Assembly: GCF_932526225.1 (NCBI RefSeq)
Contig: NC_064043.1
Location: 3,059,501-3,123,500, forward strand
Length of the DNA: 64,000 bases
From: Nematostella vectensis
Lineage: Eukaryota > Cnidaria > Anthozoa > Actiniaria > Edwardsiidae
Reading direction: 5' to 3'
The position numbers were made by a program, and so were the translations under genes. Position 1 is the stretch's first letter, and each line of letters starts with the position of its first letter. Under the pieces are notes generated by a model. It was given only the letters and a program-made list of their open reading frames with translations. It searched no databases and was not told the origin of the DNA. Positions 1 through 12,400 of this stretch are shown in pieces.

Positions 1-418
1 CATTAGCATGTTATACTTATCTGTGAATAGAGCAAGAGGCAATAATTATTTATTTTTTGTTTAGTTGGTTATTAGGAAGAAGACCAGAGTTTGTGGATCC
101 TAAAGTAGTCGCTCAAGGAGAAGGCAGAGAAGGTGAGATATGAAACTAATTCTCTAAACAGTATTGAAAGGTGTTAAAGGAGAGAAAAAAAACCTACAAT
201 TCATAATAATGTTGCCAAGTGGCCTGGTAATGAAATTGCCTGATTGCCAAGTTGCTAGTTGCCAAGATGTTTTAATAATGATGGCACATTTTATTTGTCA
301 GTAACAAGAGTTCGATCACAGGGAAGAGTCAAGGTGACCTTCAATGTTGTAACAAGAGACATGAAAAAATTAGGCTACGATACAGAAGCAGCTAGTGTTG
401 CCATTCCACACATACCCA

Positions 419-690
419 CTGGAAACACAGGAGGGAACACCCTTCAGCCGGATCAAACACTCGGCGGCACAACAGAGAGTGTATCATAGGGCATGTACAA
501 CACACATAACTACTGAGAACGCAATGGGGAACACCCTTCACCCGGATCAAAAACTCGGCAGCATAACAGTCATAGGGCATGTACAACACACACACCTACT
601 GGGAACGCAAGGGAACATACTTCAGCCGGATCAAACACTCGGCAGCACAACAGAGTGTATCATAGGGCATGTACAACATTCATACAAAAA
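419..690. repeat. Tandem repeat, about 90-bp unit, three imperfect copies
   Basis: Three successive copies of a block containing ttcagccggatcaaacactc, followed by a cataggGCATGTACAACAC-like segment, begin near 433, 528 and 611. Copies differ by point changes and small indels. Open frames here are by-products of the repeat. No gene is seen in 1-3409. Confidence 0.75.
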
Positions 691-800
691 AGAACATATT
701 TATGGTCACTTCATGGATGACCCAACACTAAGCCCCTGCTTATTTGGCCATGGAAGATCCAAGGCACACAATATATAAAATGTGTATATGTATATTCACA

Positions 801-886
801 GGGGTGTAGCCAGGGAGCCCCCCTTCTAGCAGCAAAAAATATAGTAAATGTATGAGACGTTATCTAAAAATCCTGGCTACACCGCT
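801..886. mobile_element. Short MITE-like element with GTGTAGCCAGG termini
   Basis: An 11-bp perfect inverted repeat, gtgtagccagg at 804-814 and cctggctacac at 872-882, bounds about 80 bp. The same termini, slightly diverged, recur at 2072-2213, which suggests one family. No coding capacity. Target duplication not resolved. Confidence 0.5.
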
Positions 887-1043
887 GCTTCACCAGTTCA
901 TGTCCACTATTCTAGATCATTCCTCCATTTCAGTGTAAAACACAGTCCTGTTTCCCGTACAATGTAAAAAAATGTAAATATTGGCTTTGTTTTTTTATGT
1001 TTTAATAAAAAAAATTAAGAATGATGGTCTAATCCTTGTTAAG

Positions 1044-1282
1044 TTAAAGCCGTATTGTCACCAGTTCACTTCGGGAAGTCCGACGGAAACCTCGACCGTT
1101 AAAAGACAAAAGAATCTATTAGAATCCGTGCTATTTAACAGGCCATCCGCTTTAAATTATCAATCACATCCCCAAAGAAACTTCCATCAATATTTTGGAA
1201 TATTTTTCGCGTTTTCCGTTAAAAATCATCAGATATTGTTAGGTAATCGACCGGAAGTAAACTGGTGACAATGCAGCTTTAA
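1044..1282. mobile_element. MITE with TTAA ends (piggyBac-like)
   Basis: TTAA at 1044-1047 and again at 1279-1282 flanks a 239-bp element. Its termini are inverted: AGCCGTATTGTCACCAGTT on the left and the reverse complement of aactggtgacaatgcagct on the right, differing at two or three positions over about 25 bp. TTAA duplication is the hallmark of piggyBac-superfamily insertion. No transposase is encoded, so this is a non-autonomous copy. Confidence 0.75.
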
Positions 1283-2071
1283 GCATTTTTGTTTTATAAA
1301 AAGTGAACAAGTTGTTAGAGTGCTTGCAATAAAAGCGTGAAACTCTAAATATTGTCTTAGGTACAATGTTTCTTTTGCACTTGTTAATTCCCATAGAAAT
1401 TTTCTGATGACGGGCTGTTTCAAACATCAGTAAGGTCAAGTTATTGTAGTACAAGCGAGTGGAGGCTAAAACACAGCATTCACTGAAAAATATAAGTTAT
1501 AGGAGAGCAAGGGATGAGATTTATATAACAAATACTTCAAATACTTATTTTTATTTTATTTTCAAAGTTAAGTTGATACTTCATGTTAGTTTCTAAAAGC
1601 AGGAATACTTGGATAAATAACAATATACAAAGAATGATGAGAGCGTTGCATGTCAGTGCAATTATAACCAAAAAATGAAGCAGACAATCTCTGTCATGGC
1701 TTTAGGTCTAATTCATACAAAATGTTCTAATGTTAGAGTGATTTTCAAAAACCTGTGAAATACTATTTAGTTTATTAATTTAGTAATCTCTTTTTTCTAT
1801 TTTGTTCTGGCTTGACTATTACACTTTAACAATTACATTTTGTTGCACAGGATTTTGAAAACCACTCTATAGGATAATTGTAATACTTAAAATCTTATGT
1901 TCTCAAAAATCTCTTATTCAGTACATTGTTCTTTGACACATATTTTTTTTTATTTTTTTATTTTTTTTTCAACAAAAATAGTTAAAAATTATGAGCTGAC
2001 AAGACTGACTCCAACAAGCTGATCATCCCACTTACACTACCCTCTCATGCACAACATCACACTTTTCAACA

Positions 2072-2213
2072 GGGGCACAGCCAGGATTTTTCCTTGGGGT
2101 GGCCCAAAGTGATTTCTCAAGAACATTCTTTTCCAAATGAGACATAACAACTAAGACGTAATAGCTTTATTGGACCAGAAAAAGAGGGGGGACACCCTCC
2201 TGGCTACGCCCCT
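2072..2213. mobile_element. MITE-like element with AGGGGCGTAGCCAGG-type termini
   Basis: Left end aggggcacagccagg (2072-2086) and right end cctggctacgcccct (2199-2213) form a 13-of-15 inverted repeat around about 110 bp of non-coding sequence. Same terminal motif family as 801-886. Confidence 0.55.
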
Positions 2214-2789
2214 TTTTGGTCCTGTGTCTAATGCATAAAGAATAACTACTGATATATACAGTTATGATTGGGACCCTTGAAGTAAAGTTTCTTATTTATA
2301 TAGTACATGATTTTTGTCGTTGAGACAGGTATTTATAAAGACACTACGTACAAGCCGTAAATGAAAATAAAACAAAACACTGGATGCCTGCCACCGCAGT
2401 CTTTTTCTAGAAACTTCTAGAATTATCTAAATGGAAGAAACAGGCACAGTTACTCTTAGCGCAAGCAAGACACACGTGTGACTGTGCCTAGTTCAGGTTC
2501 TAGGGTTCTTGCCAAACTATATGCATGCATTGAAGTAGTTATAGCAGGATTGTAGTACTCTGGTAAGCATGCCTCCAGACCTCAGAATCTAACTCTGCAA
2601 TACGGCAGAACAGTGGTGTAATTTCTTGTAGCATTTTGTCTTCTACCTTGACACCACTGAGTAGAGAATACAAGACATTGTTGTGCTTGTGTTTTTTATA
2701 CGTCTACAAGCTGAATTTGGTTTAAGTAGCTGATCTCTGAACGATTTCCATTTTCTCCAAACAGCAGCATTGCTTCTCTAGAATGAACT

Positions 2790-3235
2790 GCCAGTTATCA
2801 TGATCTTCCGTAGAGTTATCCACCAGTTATCATGATCTTCTGTAGAGTTATCCACTAGTTCTCATGCTCTTCCGTAGAGTTATCCACCAGTTATCATGAT
2901 CTTCCGTTGATTTATCTACCAGTTATCTTGCTATCCTGTAGAGTTATCCACCAGTTCTAATGCTCTTCCATAGAGTTATCTACCAGTTTTCATGCTCTTC
3001 CGTAGAGTTATCTACCAGTTTTCATGCTCTTCCGTAGAGTTATCTACCAGTTTTCATGCTCTTCCATAGAGTTATCCACCAGTTCTCATACCAGTATACC
3101 ACACTTCTGTGGATTTATCTACCAGTATCACACACTTCTGTGGAGTTATCTACCAGTATCACACACTTCTTTGGAGTTATCTACCAGTATCACACACTTC
3201 TTTGGAGTTATCTACCAGTTACCATGCACTCCACT
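2790..3235. repeat. 31/32-bp minisatellite just downstream of the grainyhead-like stop codon
   Basis: About 14 units. The left part has a 32-bp period (ttatcatgatcttccgtaga then gttatccaccag). The right part is a variant 31-bp unit with cacacacttctttggagtta. It lies 175-620 bp past the stop of the minus-strand gene and may fall in its 3' UTR. Stop-free frames across it are not considered coding. Confidence 0.85.
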
Positions 3236-3409
3236 GGAAGCCTTGGTAGATTGCTCTCAGCAATTGAGTATTTGCTCATCAAGTCAAAGTGGACACCGGG
3301 TTGTCGGTTGTTTGCTCTTAGCACTTCAAAATACCACTTGGTATTCAAGGGTCAAGTCCTTGGTAGTTGGCTCTTAGCACTCATTACTCTCATCACTTCA
3401 TAATACAAC

Positions 3410-6400
3410 TCAGTATTTTAGCGTCAGGTCAAAGTGGCCAAGCTGGTTATCGAAATCAAGATTGATGATGAAGTCATCTTCATCAACAAACTGCTCAATC
3501 ATGCGATCGTCCAGGTTAACCAGAATACTAAAATGTAGAATCAAAGATGTTGATTAGTACAAATTGATATATAAAATAAATAAAAGCAGAATGACTAGGG
3601 TATATAGTGGCCCTTGTGGGGATATTTGAGAGGTGGGATATGTGAGAGGTTTCCTTAACATTCACTATGTACAAAAACTATCTATGTGAAGATTGTAACC
3701 TACCATACTCCTCTAACCCAAGACAACACAGTAGTTCTTGAGACCTGTTAGATTCTGCACTAGGTTAGTTATTGCATACTTACCCTTTCTTTGTCTTCTT
3801 GTAAACATTTTTTATCATATCAACAGGCATCCCATACTTACTAGCAATCTGGGAAAAGGGAGAAGGAATAGATTATAAATGCATGCTTCATCATATAGTG
3901 AAGCCATAGTATGTCACTTTTTTATGAATAGATTTTGCCCATTTGGTGCTTTGTTTGCATACCTGGTTTGAAAGTTCTTTAATACAGAGATTGTCGAGCA
4001 TCAGAGCATTGTAAACCTTTTCCTCTTCTTTTTTCACATAAATAGTGACAGCTACAAAACAATTTATCAGTTATACTTGAGATGTTTTTTTTAGAATATG
4101 TTGATGTCCATGGAAAACAAGAGTTAGAGAGCATTAGATTCGATTTTAAAAATGTATATTAGCATGAGAATGGAAGTGCAGAGTGAGCATGCAATAGTCT
4201 TCAATACATTTCCACTTGTTCCTGCTGGTCATAGGAAATAAGGATAAAAATACAGTGCATGCCTTGGTTTTAAGGCAAAAAGTTAGCAAAACACAAGGAA
4301 GGTAATAAAAAATTCACCCGTTTTTGGATTCTCACTGATATGTGCATGGAATTTTTCCTGAACCAAGGCTTGCAATGTATTTATACATGCATATCTTTCT
4401 GTTCAGTGGACAGTGGAAAAACAAGCACAAGTCAGAGCAAGGCGGTCATAATGCCTACTTGCCACGCTCATAAACAAGAGTGTGAGTGTACCTGAAGGAA
4501 CTTTTAATAGACTGATTTGACAGAAACTACTTTGAAAACAGATTCTTGTCAGTAAAAAATTCGAAAATACATGATTTACTGAAAAAATCCTTCCTTTCAC
4601 TGTAAAATCTAATGCTTCATAATGATATCCCTATCTCCTTTCTTGAGTTTGTCTTTGTCCATATAAGAATGGAAAGCTACTTCAGACAAACTGGGGTTTT
4701 TGGAAAGGTACAGCACACATGATCAAATAAAAGGGACAATAGGAGTCCTGGGTTTCATACCTTGGGGTGCTACATAATTAAGAAGGGAGTGAGCACTCTT
4801 GGGGATAGTATGGGCAAGTCTGGTTCGTATGGCAATTACAGCTTGCTTTACCTGGTCTGTTTGTTTTATGGACTCTCTGGACTTTTCTACTTGGAGCAAC
4901 TTCAAGGTCAGCTAATTCATCCTGCAATTATTTCATAGTTTCTTTAAGTATTCTTATTTTCAAATTGCTTAAAATAAAGAGTAGGTGCACCAAATTTACG
5001 GTTTCTTTTAGGAAGATGATGAAAACGATCAGACCCCACTAACCTTTGCCATGGTCAGTGCAGACTGGATAGTTCTTTTGTGTTCACGTTCTCTGCAAAG
5101 TGAAGATATAAAAAAATGTTCAGAACTAGGTCTGTAGCAGATGGCAACATTTCTTGGGGAGCCCAGAAAATCAAAACATAACAAGGGAATTTATATCAGC
5201 AAGCAGTTCCCTTGTGGGAAATTAGTCCAGTATCAGTCTAGCATAAAAAAAAACTATACGGTTCACAAATTTCAGGTTAAGATTAAGCAAAATCTTTCAT
5301 GTGACCGATCTTTGCTGGAGAAGTCTGCTCGACTGACAACAAGACAAAGGAAATGCAATACAAATCAAGAGTTTTTATCTAAAGAGAACCTACATAAAAA
5401 CGTGAATAGTTTTTTTTTTTAAAAAATGCCCCTACTGCAAGCGGACTACTTTGCAGCACTTCCAAACATGGGAGGTGCCATCTTTGCTCTGACAGCATTT
5501 TACTGGCAAAGCTGGTGTTGTCACGAGGGGCTCAGGGCACTCACAAGACACTAAAAGTCTTTATGACTAAAAATGTACCTGATTGTTGCCATCAAAGCTG
5601 ATGTCTGGAGAGTGGAATCTTCTGAAGTGAGAAGACTCTACAATGCAAAACAACCTTCAATCAGTATTCAGGTAGATATTAAGCCATCCAAAAGAGAGGG
5701 GTGAACAATAATGGCATACCCCATTCAGAAGTATTCAAAAATACTATGAGTAGTGAGTGGTTGAATGAGTTAGTATGGGTGAAGGAATAGTCTTAAATAC
5801 ATAGGGCAAAACTTTTCCAGTACTGTATGCATTTTTCTCAAAGGTTTAAGACTAAAGGTAGAAGTTTTATGTGTGCTTTGTGGGGATGTACTTTTAAATT
5901 GTTTAATGAAAAGTAAACAGCACAGACATTCATTATGGCATCACAGGTTCATGGATGTGAACTGAACCCTTACTATAACAGGCTTGGGACCCTAAAGGCA
6001 CAGTGATTCCACCTGGAAAAGAAACACTCTTACCCCTGAAGGGCTTCGCATCACAGGGTTAAACATCACAGGCTTGGGCCCTAAAGGAGTGGTGCTAAGG
6101 AGCTGTGTGTACTTGCTTGGCGGATGGAATAGGTTGGTGGGTGATATCATAGTGGGATCTGCACACAGTAAATAAAGAGAACTATTAGTATTTTTAAATA
6201 CTAAAATCAGGTAAAATGAATGATATCTAAGCAAATCAAAGGTTCCTTACCTGCACCGATAGGGTTTTGTTTCATCCATTTCTGCATTCTTCTTTCTGCT
6301 GATTTGGATTCATCTTTGTTTTTTCTCTCTGCACCCTAAATGCAAAGCACATTGGCTACAGTTGGTTTATGCAAAATTTACTTCAAGTAACTTTGGTCAT

Positions 6401-9400
6401 GTACAGTATGGCTTTGAGTCTTTGAATCTGTACAAAACTCCTTGATATAGAAAGGTTGGACAGAGCTCATTCCTATGGACAGGGTTTACAGGTAAGAGAT
6501 CATTCATAAAGAAAGGTGAGAGTTATCACGATATAGAAAAGGTTACAGTACAGCTTGCTGTCAGAAGCAAGTCAGAAGCAAAAATGACCATAGGAATTTA
6601 CTCATGCTGGTTATAATGAGCTAATAATGATATTTAATTATGATAATGATAATAAATCATTGATTTTTATAACATACCTTATCTCGGAAGACCTTGATCT
6701 GACAGAAAGCTCTGTGGACTGGCTCAGCATCAGGATTGTCGACATCCTCATAAGTATCAATTTGAAGATGAAGAGGAATACCCTGTAACCAAAATACATG
6801 TTATTATGCACAAGTATTATGCAAAAGCTCATAATTCAACAGTGCCCACTGGACAAAGGCACTATGGATCCATCAATACAGTTTATGCCAAGGTGTCACT
6901 GTGTGATTCTAGGCTCCAAGGATCCTTGCTGGTATGACAATGAAAGTTGCAGGCATAATGGAATTTGAAACAAGACTATGAGTCATACTATGTCCATGCA
7001 TATTAAAATAAAGATCAGAAGTACACGACAAGCGCTAGTAGAACAAGGGAACCCACCTTTACTCCCTTCTGAGGTGAAAAGTCTGTACTAAGGCAGTTAA
7101 TTCTGATTACAATCTTTGCGTTAAGATGGGGGCTCCATGTAAATCCTGCCGCATTGTATGCTTGGTCGGTTATATTTTCGTCTATGTTTTGACATGACTT
7201 GCGATCTACAACACAAAACAATAACCTCTCACATCACCATTGTAATGCAATTATACTCTTCCCTCTAGATAAAGTTCTTCAGGCCATCATTTTGCACTCC
7301 CTAACATCAAAGTCTGTAAATCTGACTTCAGTGACAGAGTTGTTATTGGTTGATATTCAAAACTCTTATCAATTTGAAAAATGCAACTCTTCTTGCACAA
7401 CACAACACATGTTTTGTGTCTTACCTATATCAAATGCTCTTTGCTGTGGATTGGGCTGCTGGCTATGCCAGTAATTCCAGTGTTCAAGTTCTGCACGAGG
7501 ATCCTTCTCATCGCGGAACACAAGGTGAACAACAGACTAAAAATGGAATTGATGTTACACAGGAATACAAAACAGTTTAGAAAATTACTAGAAACTTAAA
7601 GAAAAGGACAATGTACAGCAGCAGTGTCACATCGAATAGTGTAACATACAGTAAAAACCCGCATGTTAGAACCTAGGTTTTTTTTTCAGTTTGGCAAAAC
7701 AGGTTCTTATATTTTGGGGTACTGGGTAACAATTAAGGCAAAATAGGTTATTATAAGGTTCTTAATTTTTTCCAAGTTGCTTAATTAACAGTAGGATTCA
7801 CAATACTGAAGTGTGAATGGACCAAATGCATAACCATTTTGCTATAGAGATATCAAACTGTATGTATGTTGTATCTGTTATATTCTTATCATGGAACAGT
7901 AAAATGCTTAGCAAATTTACATCTAAAGCCCCATAATCTGTTTCATTTTCAATGGAGTAACCCATCATATGAACCTTTTGAATTTTTAGGCTTAGTTGGT
8001 TCTCATATTTTGGGATATTTAAATCCAAAATTTCTATAGGTTTTTAAATCACTAGGTTCTTATAATGGGTTTTTACTGTATACACTCTTTTTTTATAAGA
8101 ACCTTTTTATAAGAACATCCAGGCTTAAATTTCACCAAATTTTTAAAAAATACTGAGGCTGAGATAGCAAAAATTCTATTTTAGTCCTGATGCGTTGTAA
8201 AATGCAGAATTGAATTGTGTTCATAGTTAAGAACATATTCAGCCAAAAAATAAGAACGGCCCAGCCTAAACTGAAAATTAGACATTCTTATAAAAAAGAG
8301 GGTAACTAGTAAAATAATATATAATAATTAAAGACAAGTTACATACCTTGACCCTGATAATATCTTCCTCAGTAGATGGGGGATCAAAGTTCCCTTCAAA
8401 ATCTATTGCATAGAACTGACCTGTATAGAGAGATACCTAAAGTCAGCACAGCAGCTACTGAAAGCTAAGGTATTGAGTGGATTAAGCAATCTGTTATTCA
8501 TGCAATTAGTGCCAAGATATACACTAATCAACAAAATGCTGTGTAAAGCATTTAAGCAAGATCTTGGAGGAAATAACATCTTACGAGACCACAGACAAAG
8601 GTTATCACCTAGATAGAAGTTTTTACAATGAAATCATGTTAATTCAGTATATATCAACCCAAGGTTAAACAAGTATGTTGTATGCTTCCAACAAAGGGCT
8701 AACCCTCCAAATGTCAGGGCAACTACTCTGTTTTACAGAGGTGTACAACCTCTTTTATCAACCTTGTGGTGATTTATGGCTTGTTTACACCACACCTTCA
8801 CAGACCATCTAGTTATTCTTCATAGTCTTTCTAGTAATATCATGTTAAAAAGGACATCATTGTGACCAACAAAACTATTAAACTAAGAAGAAAGAGAGGG
8901 AGAGGTATTTCAATCGTAGCAGCTAGTATCAATAATATTAGTTACTAGTATCAATAATACATATTAGTTACTAGTATCAATAATATTAGTTACTAGTATC
9001 AATAATATTAGTTACTAGTATCAATAATATTAGTTACTAGTATCAATAATACATATTAGTTACTAGTATCAATAATATTAGTTACTAGTATCAATAATAT
9101 TAGTTACTAGTATCAATAATATTAGTTACTAGTATCAATAATACATGTATTAGTTACTAGTATCAATAATATTAGTTCCTAGTATCAATAATACATGTAT
9201 TAGTTACTAGTATCAATAATATTAGTTACTAGTATCAATAATACATATTAGTTACTAGTATCAATAATATTAGTTCCTAGTATCAATAATACATGTATTA
9301 GTTACTAGTATCAATAATATTAGTTACTAGTATCAATAATATTAGTTACTAGTATCAATAATATTAGTTACTAGTATCAATAATACATATTAGTTACTAG

Positions 9401-12400
9401 TATCAATAATACATATTAGTTACTAGTATCAATAATACATATTAGTTACTAGTATCAATAATATTAGTTACTAGTATCAATAATACATGTATTAGTTACT
9501 AGTATCAATAATATTAGTTCCTAGTATCAATAATATTAGTTACTAGTATCAATAATATTAGTTACTAGTATCAATAATACATATTAGTTACTAGTATCAA
9601 TAATATTAGTTACTAGTATCAATAATACATATTAGTTACTAGTATCAATAATATTAGTTCCTAGTATCAATAATACATATTAGTTACTAGTATCAATAAT
9701 ATTAGTTACTAGTATCAATAATACATATTAGTTACTAGTATCAATAATACATGTATCAGTTACTAGTATCAATAATATTAGTTACTAGTATCAATAATAT
9801 TAGTTACTAGTATCAATAATATTAGTTACTAGTATCAATAGTACATATTAGTTACTAGTATCAATAATACATATCAGTTACTAGTATCAATAATATTAGT
9901 TACTAGTCTTTTGTGAATGTACATTCAACCAAAATCACCCTTGCCACTTCACTGAACTCACCCTTATTTAAATAAGTTAAAGTATCATCCCCTCGCCTCT
10001 GTACTATTGAGGTAGGAGCTTCTAATATGAAGGTATATCTGTTGAACAAGCCAAAAAATCCCATAACAGTCAAATTAGGTATAACATTGCTAGCAGAGCA
10101 AATACAAGAATAACTAACCCCTTGCTTGTTTTGCTCTTGGACTATATTCAAAAATGCACCCCAGGCTATGACATGACCACTTCCTGTTTCTAATGACCTA
10201 TTGAACATCCTGGTGTGGGGGGTGCATTTATCTCAAATGATGATGGTTCATTTGATACTATGACTTTATAAGAATTTCAAGAAGCACAAAGCAATACAAA
10301 TAATGAAGTTTCACTTGTTGTTAATTAAAGTTCACTTCTAGCAATCTAGCAAAGAAAAATGTAGATAAGCTTTGGAATTCTAAACAGGGAAATGAATTTG
10401 ATTGAAATTTTAATCATCAACAGAGCTTTGAAAACTGATGCTGTTCTTGGTGGTGTTAAAAAGGTTCAAATCATTTCCTGTTTTGGCAGGAAAACCTAAA
10501 ACAGCACACTTTCCTTATATTAGTTTAAAAAGATGAATATTGACAAAGACTACTACAGTGGTGTTGCACTGCTGATCACAATGAAAAGAAAACCATGTAA
10601 ATCAGATTATTATATGCAGAAAATCAAAATATTGTTATTTGTAGGTTTCAAACACAGTGCAAGGTCATAAAAATGTCTGCATTCTTGATTGCTACATTGG
10701 TCCAAAAACGAAAACAATACACAGACTACAAATTTTTTTGCAGTTTTCTTTTGTGAGGGTCATTTTAGTAGACTACCAGGTTGAGACATAAAAATGGAAA
10801 GAAAAGTTGTAACCACAAAATGATCTTCAGCAATAACTAAGAAGACACAAAGATGGGGACTAATTTAGGGTGCACATATTTTATCCAGTATTTTTATTGA
10901 CATGTTGATTTACATGACAAACATGCTTATTTTGCTATCCAATCTCCACAAGCAGCACCAAATGCTACATTCTATCGTGATAGTTCACTTGATGTTAGAA
11001 AAAATTCCAGAAGCAGAAAAACGCAACACATACTTATCCTGGGCAGAGAATACGGTGGGAGTGGCCTTGAGGGCAGCACTATAAGGGCCAAAGTTATAAG
11101 CCTGCAATATAAAGAACACAAAGACGTATGAGCTACTGTGTTATGAATTGCCTTACTATAGCAGAAGTGTGGCCTGCCTTGGGTAGTGGGGGTTGAGGGC
11201 AGCACTAATGGGCTAAGGTTATAAGCCTGTAATATAGTATCATAAAGATGCCTAAACTTCTGTGGTGTGGCTGGAAATATTGTGGCAAGGGTGTGGCCTG
11301 CCTTGATAAGGGGGTGGGCTTTTGAGGGTGGCAATATATGAATCAAATTTGCAAGCCTGATTTACAAAAACATAGAGAGGTTTACATTTATGTGTGACTT
11401 ATCTTACTGTGGCAAGTGGGCCTGCCTTGGTAATGGGGTGTGGTGGGGGTGTGTGGTTGGGGTTGGTGGTGTGTGGTGTGTGACACTTGCAGCAAAGTAC
11501 CTAAAACGACTGTTAAAAAGTCACGACTTATTATGTATTCATTCTCCAAACATGTTGAATGTCAGGTGTGTGACAGACTATTATCGTGGTATGCTTGCAA
11601 AGTGCCGTGAATTCTAATATGCAGTGATTTCTTTGCTGGAAGTGGATATAGAATCTCACCTCAGGAGGTGTCTGGCTGAGGGCTATCGAGGAAACATCAC
11701 TGACTTGACCTTGTTGGTTGGTTTTGTTAGTAGATGAGCCAGAGGGAAAAGAGAGAGGTCGAGAAGAAGATGCTGCCTGTCTACTGCAGCTCTGTGGGGC
11801 ACTAAAGAGGAGTCACAAGTCAGGTTGCAATTTAAAATCATTCTATTTAATGGAGACTGAAATTGGTAACAAATAGTATTCAAATAAAGGATATTCACCA
11901 AGTTTGTTTTCTTTTAGGTAAATGACTGCTAAATTTCTGATAAGGAGTTAATTGGGATAACAAATGGTATTTAAATCAAGGATAACAAATGGTATTTAAA
12001 TCAAGGATAACAAATGGTATTCAAATGCGTCTAGTTACTTATAACTGTGAGGTTTATGTACAACTCTTATGTAACCACAATGAGAAAACAAATATTTTTT
12101 ACTTTAATTTCTTCTAACCAAGGGTCCATACATCACAATGTCCATAAATGACACAGCAATCTTAGGCCGAGGGGAATATAATTGTATGAAGTATGATTAA
12201 AGTATTTATTATATTAATGTACAATACCTAGGCTGAGACTTGATCTGTTGAACAATCGCAAAACTCTACAGAGAAACACAAGGCTTAAGTAAACAGAATA
12301 AATAGGAAAATGTCACCACCTTCAGACAATGCTCAAGTAGACAATACTGAGCTCTAGAGCATTGTGTGACGGTTACTGGGCTCTAGCACATTGTGTGACA

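Noticed and set aside
8935-9905. CRISPR-like appearance of regular repeats
   Set aside because: Direct head-to-tail units without unique spacers, in an animal gene intron; it is a minisatellite. The same applies to the 29-bp and 57-bp arrays.
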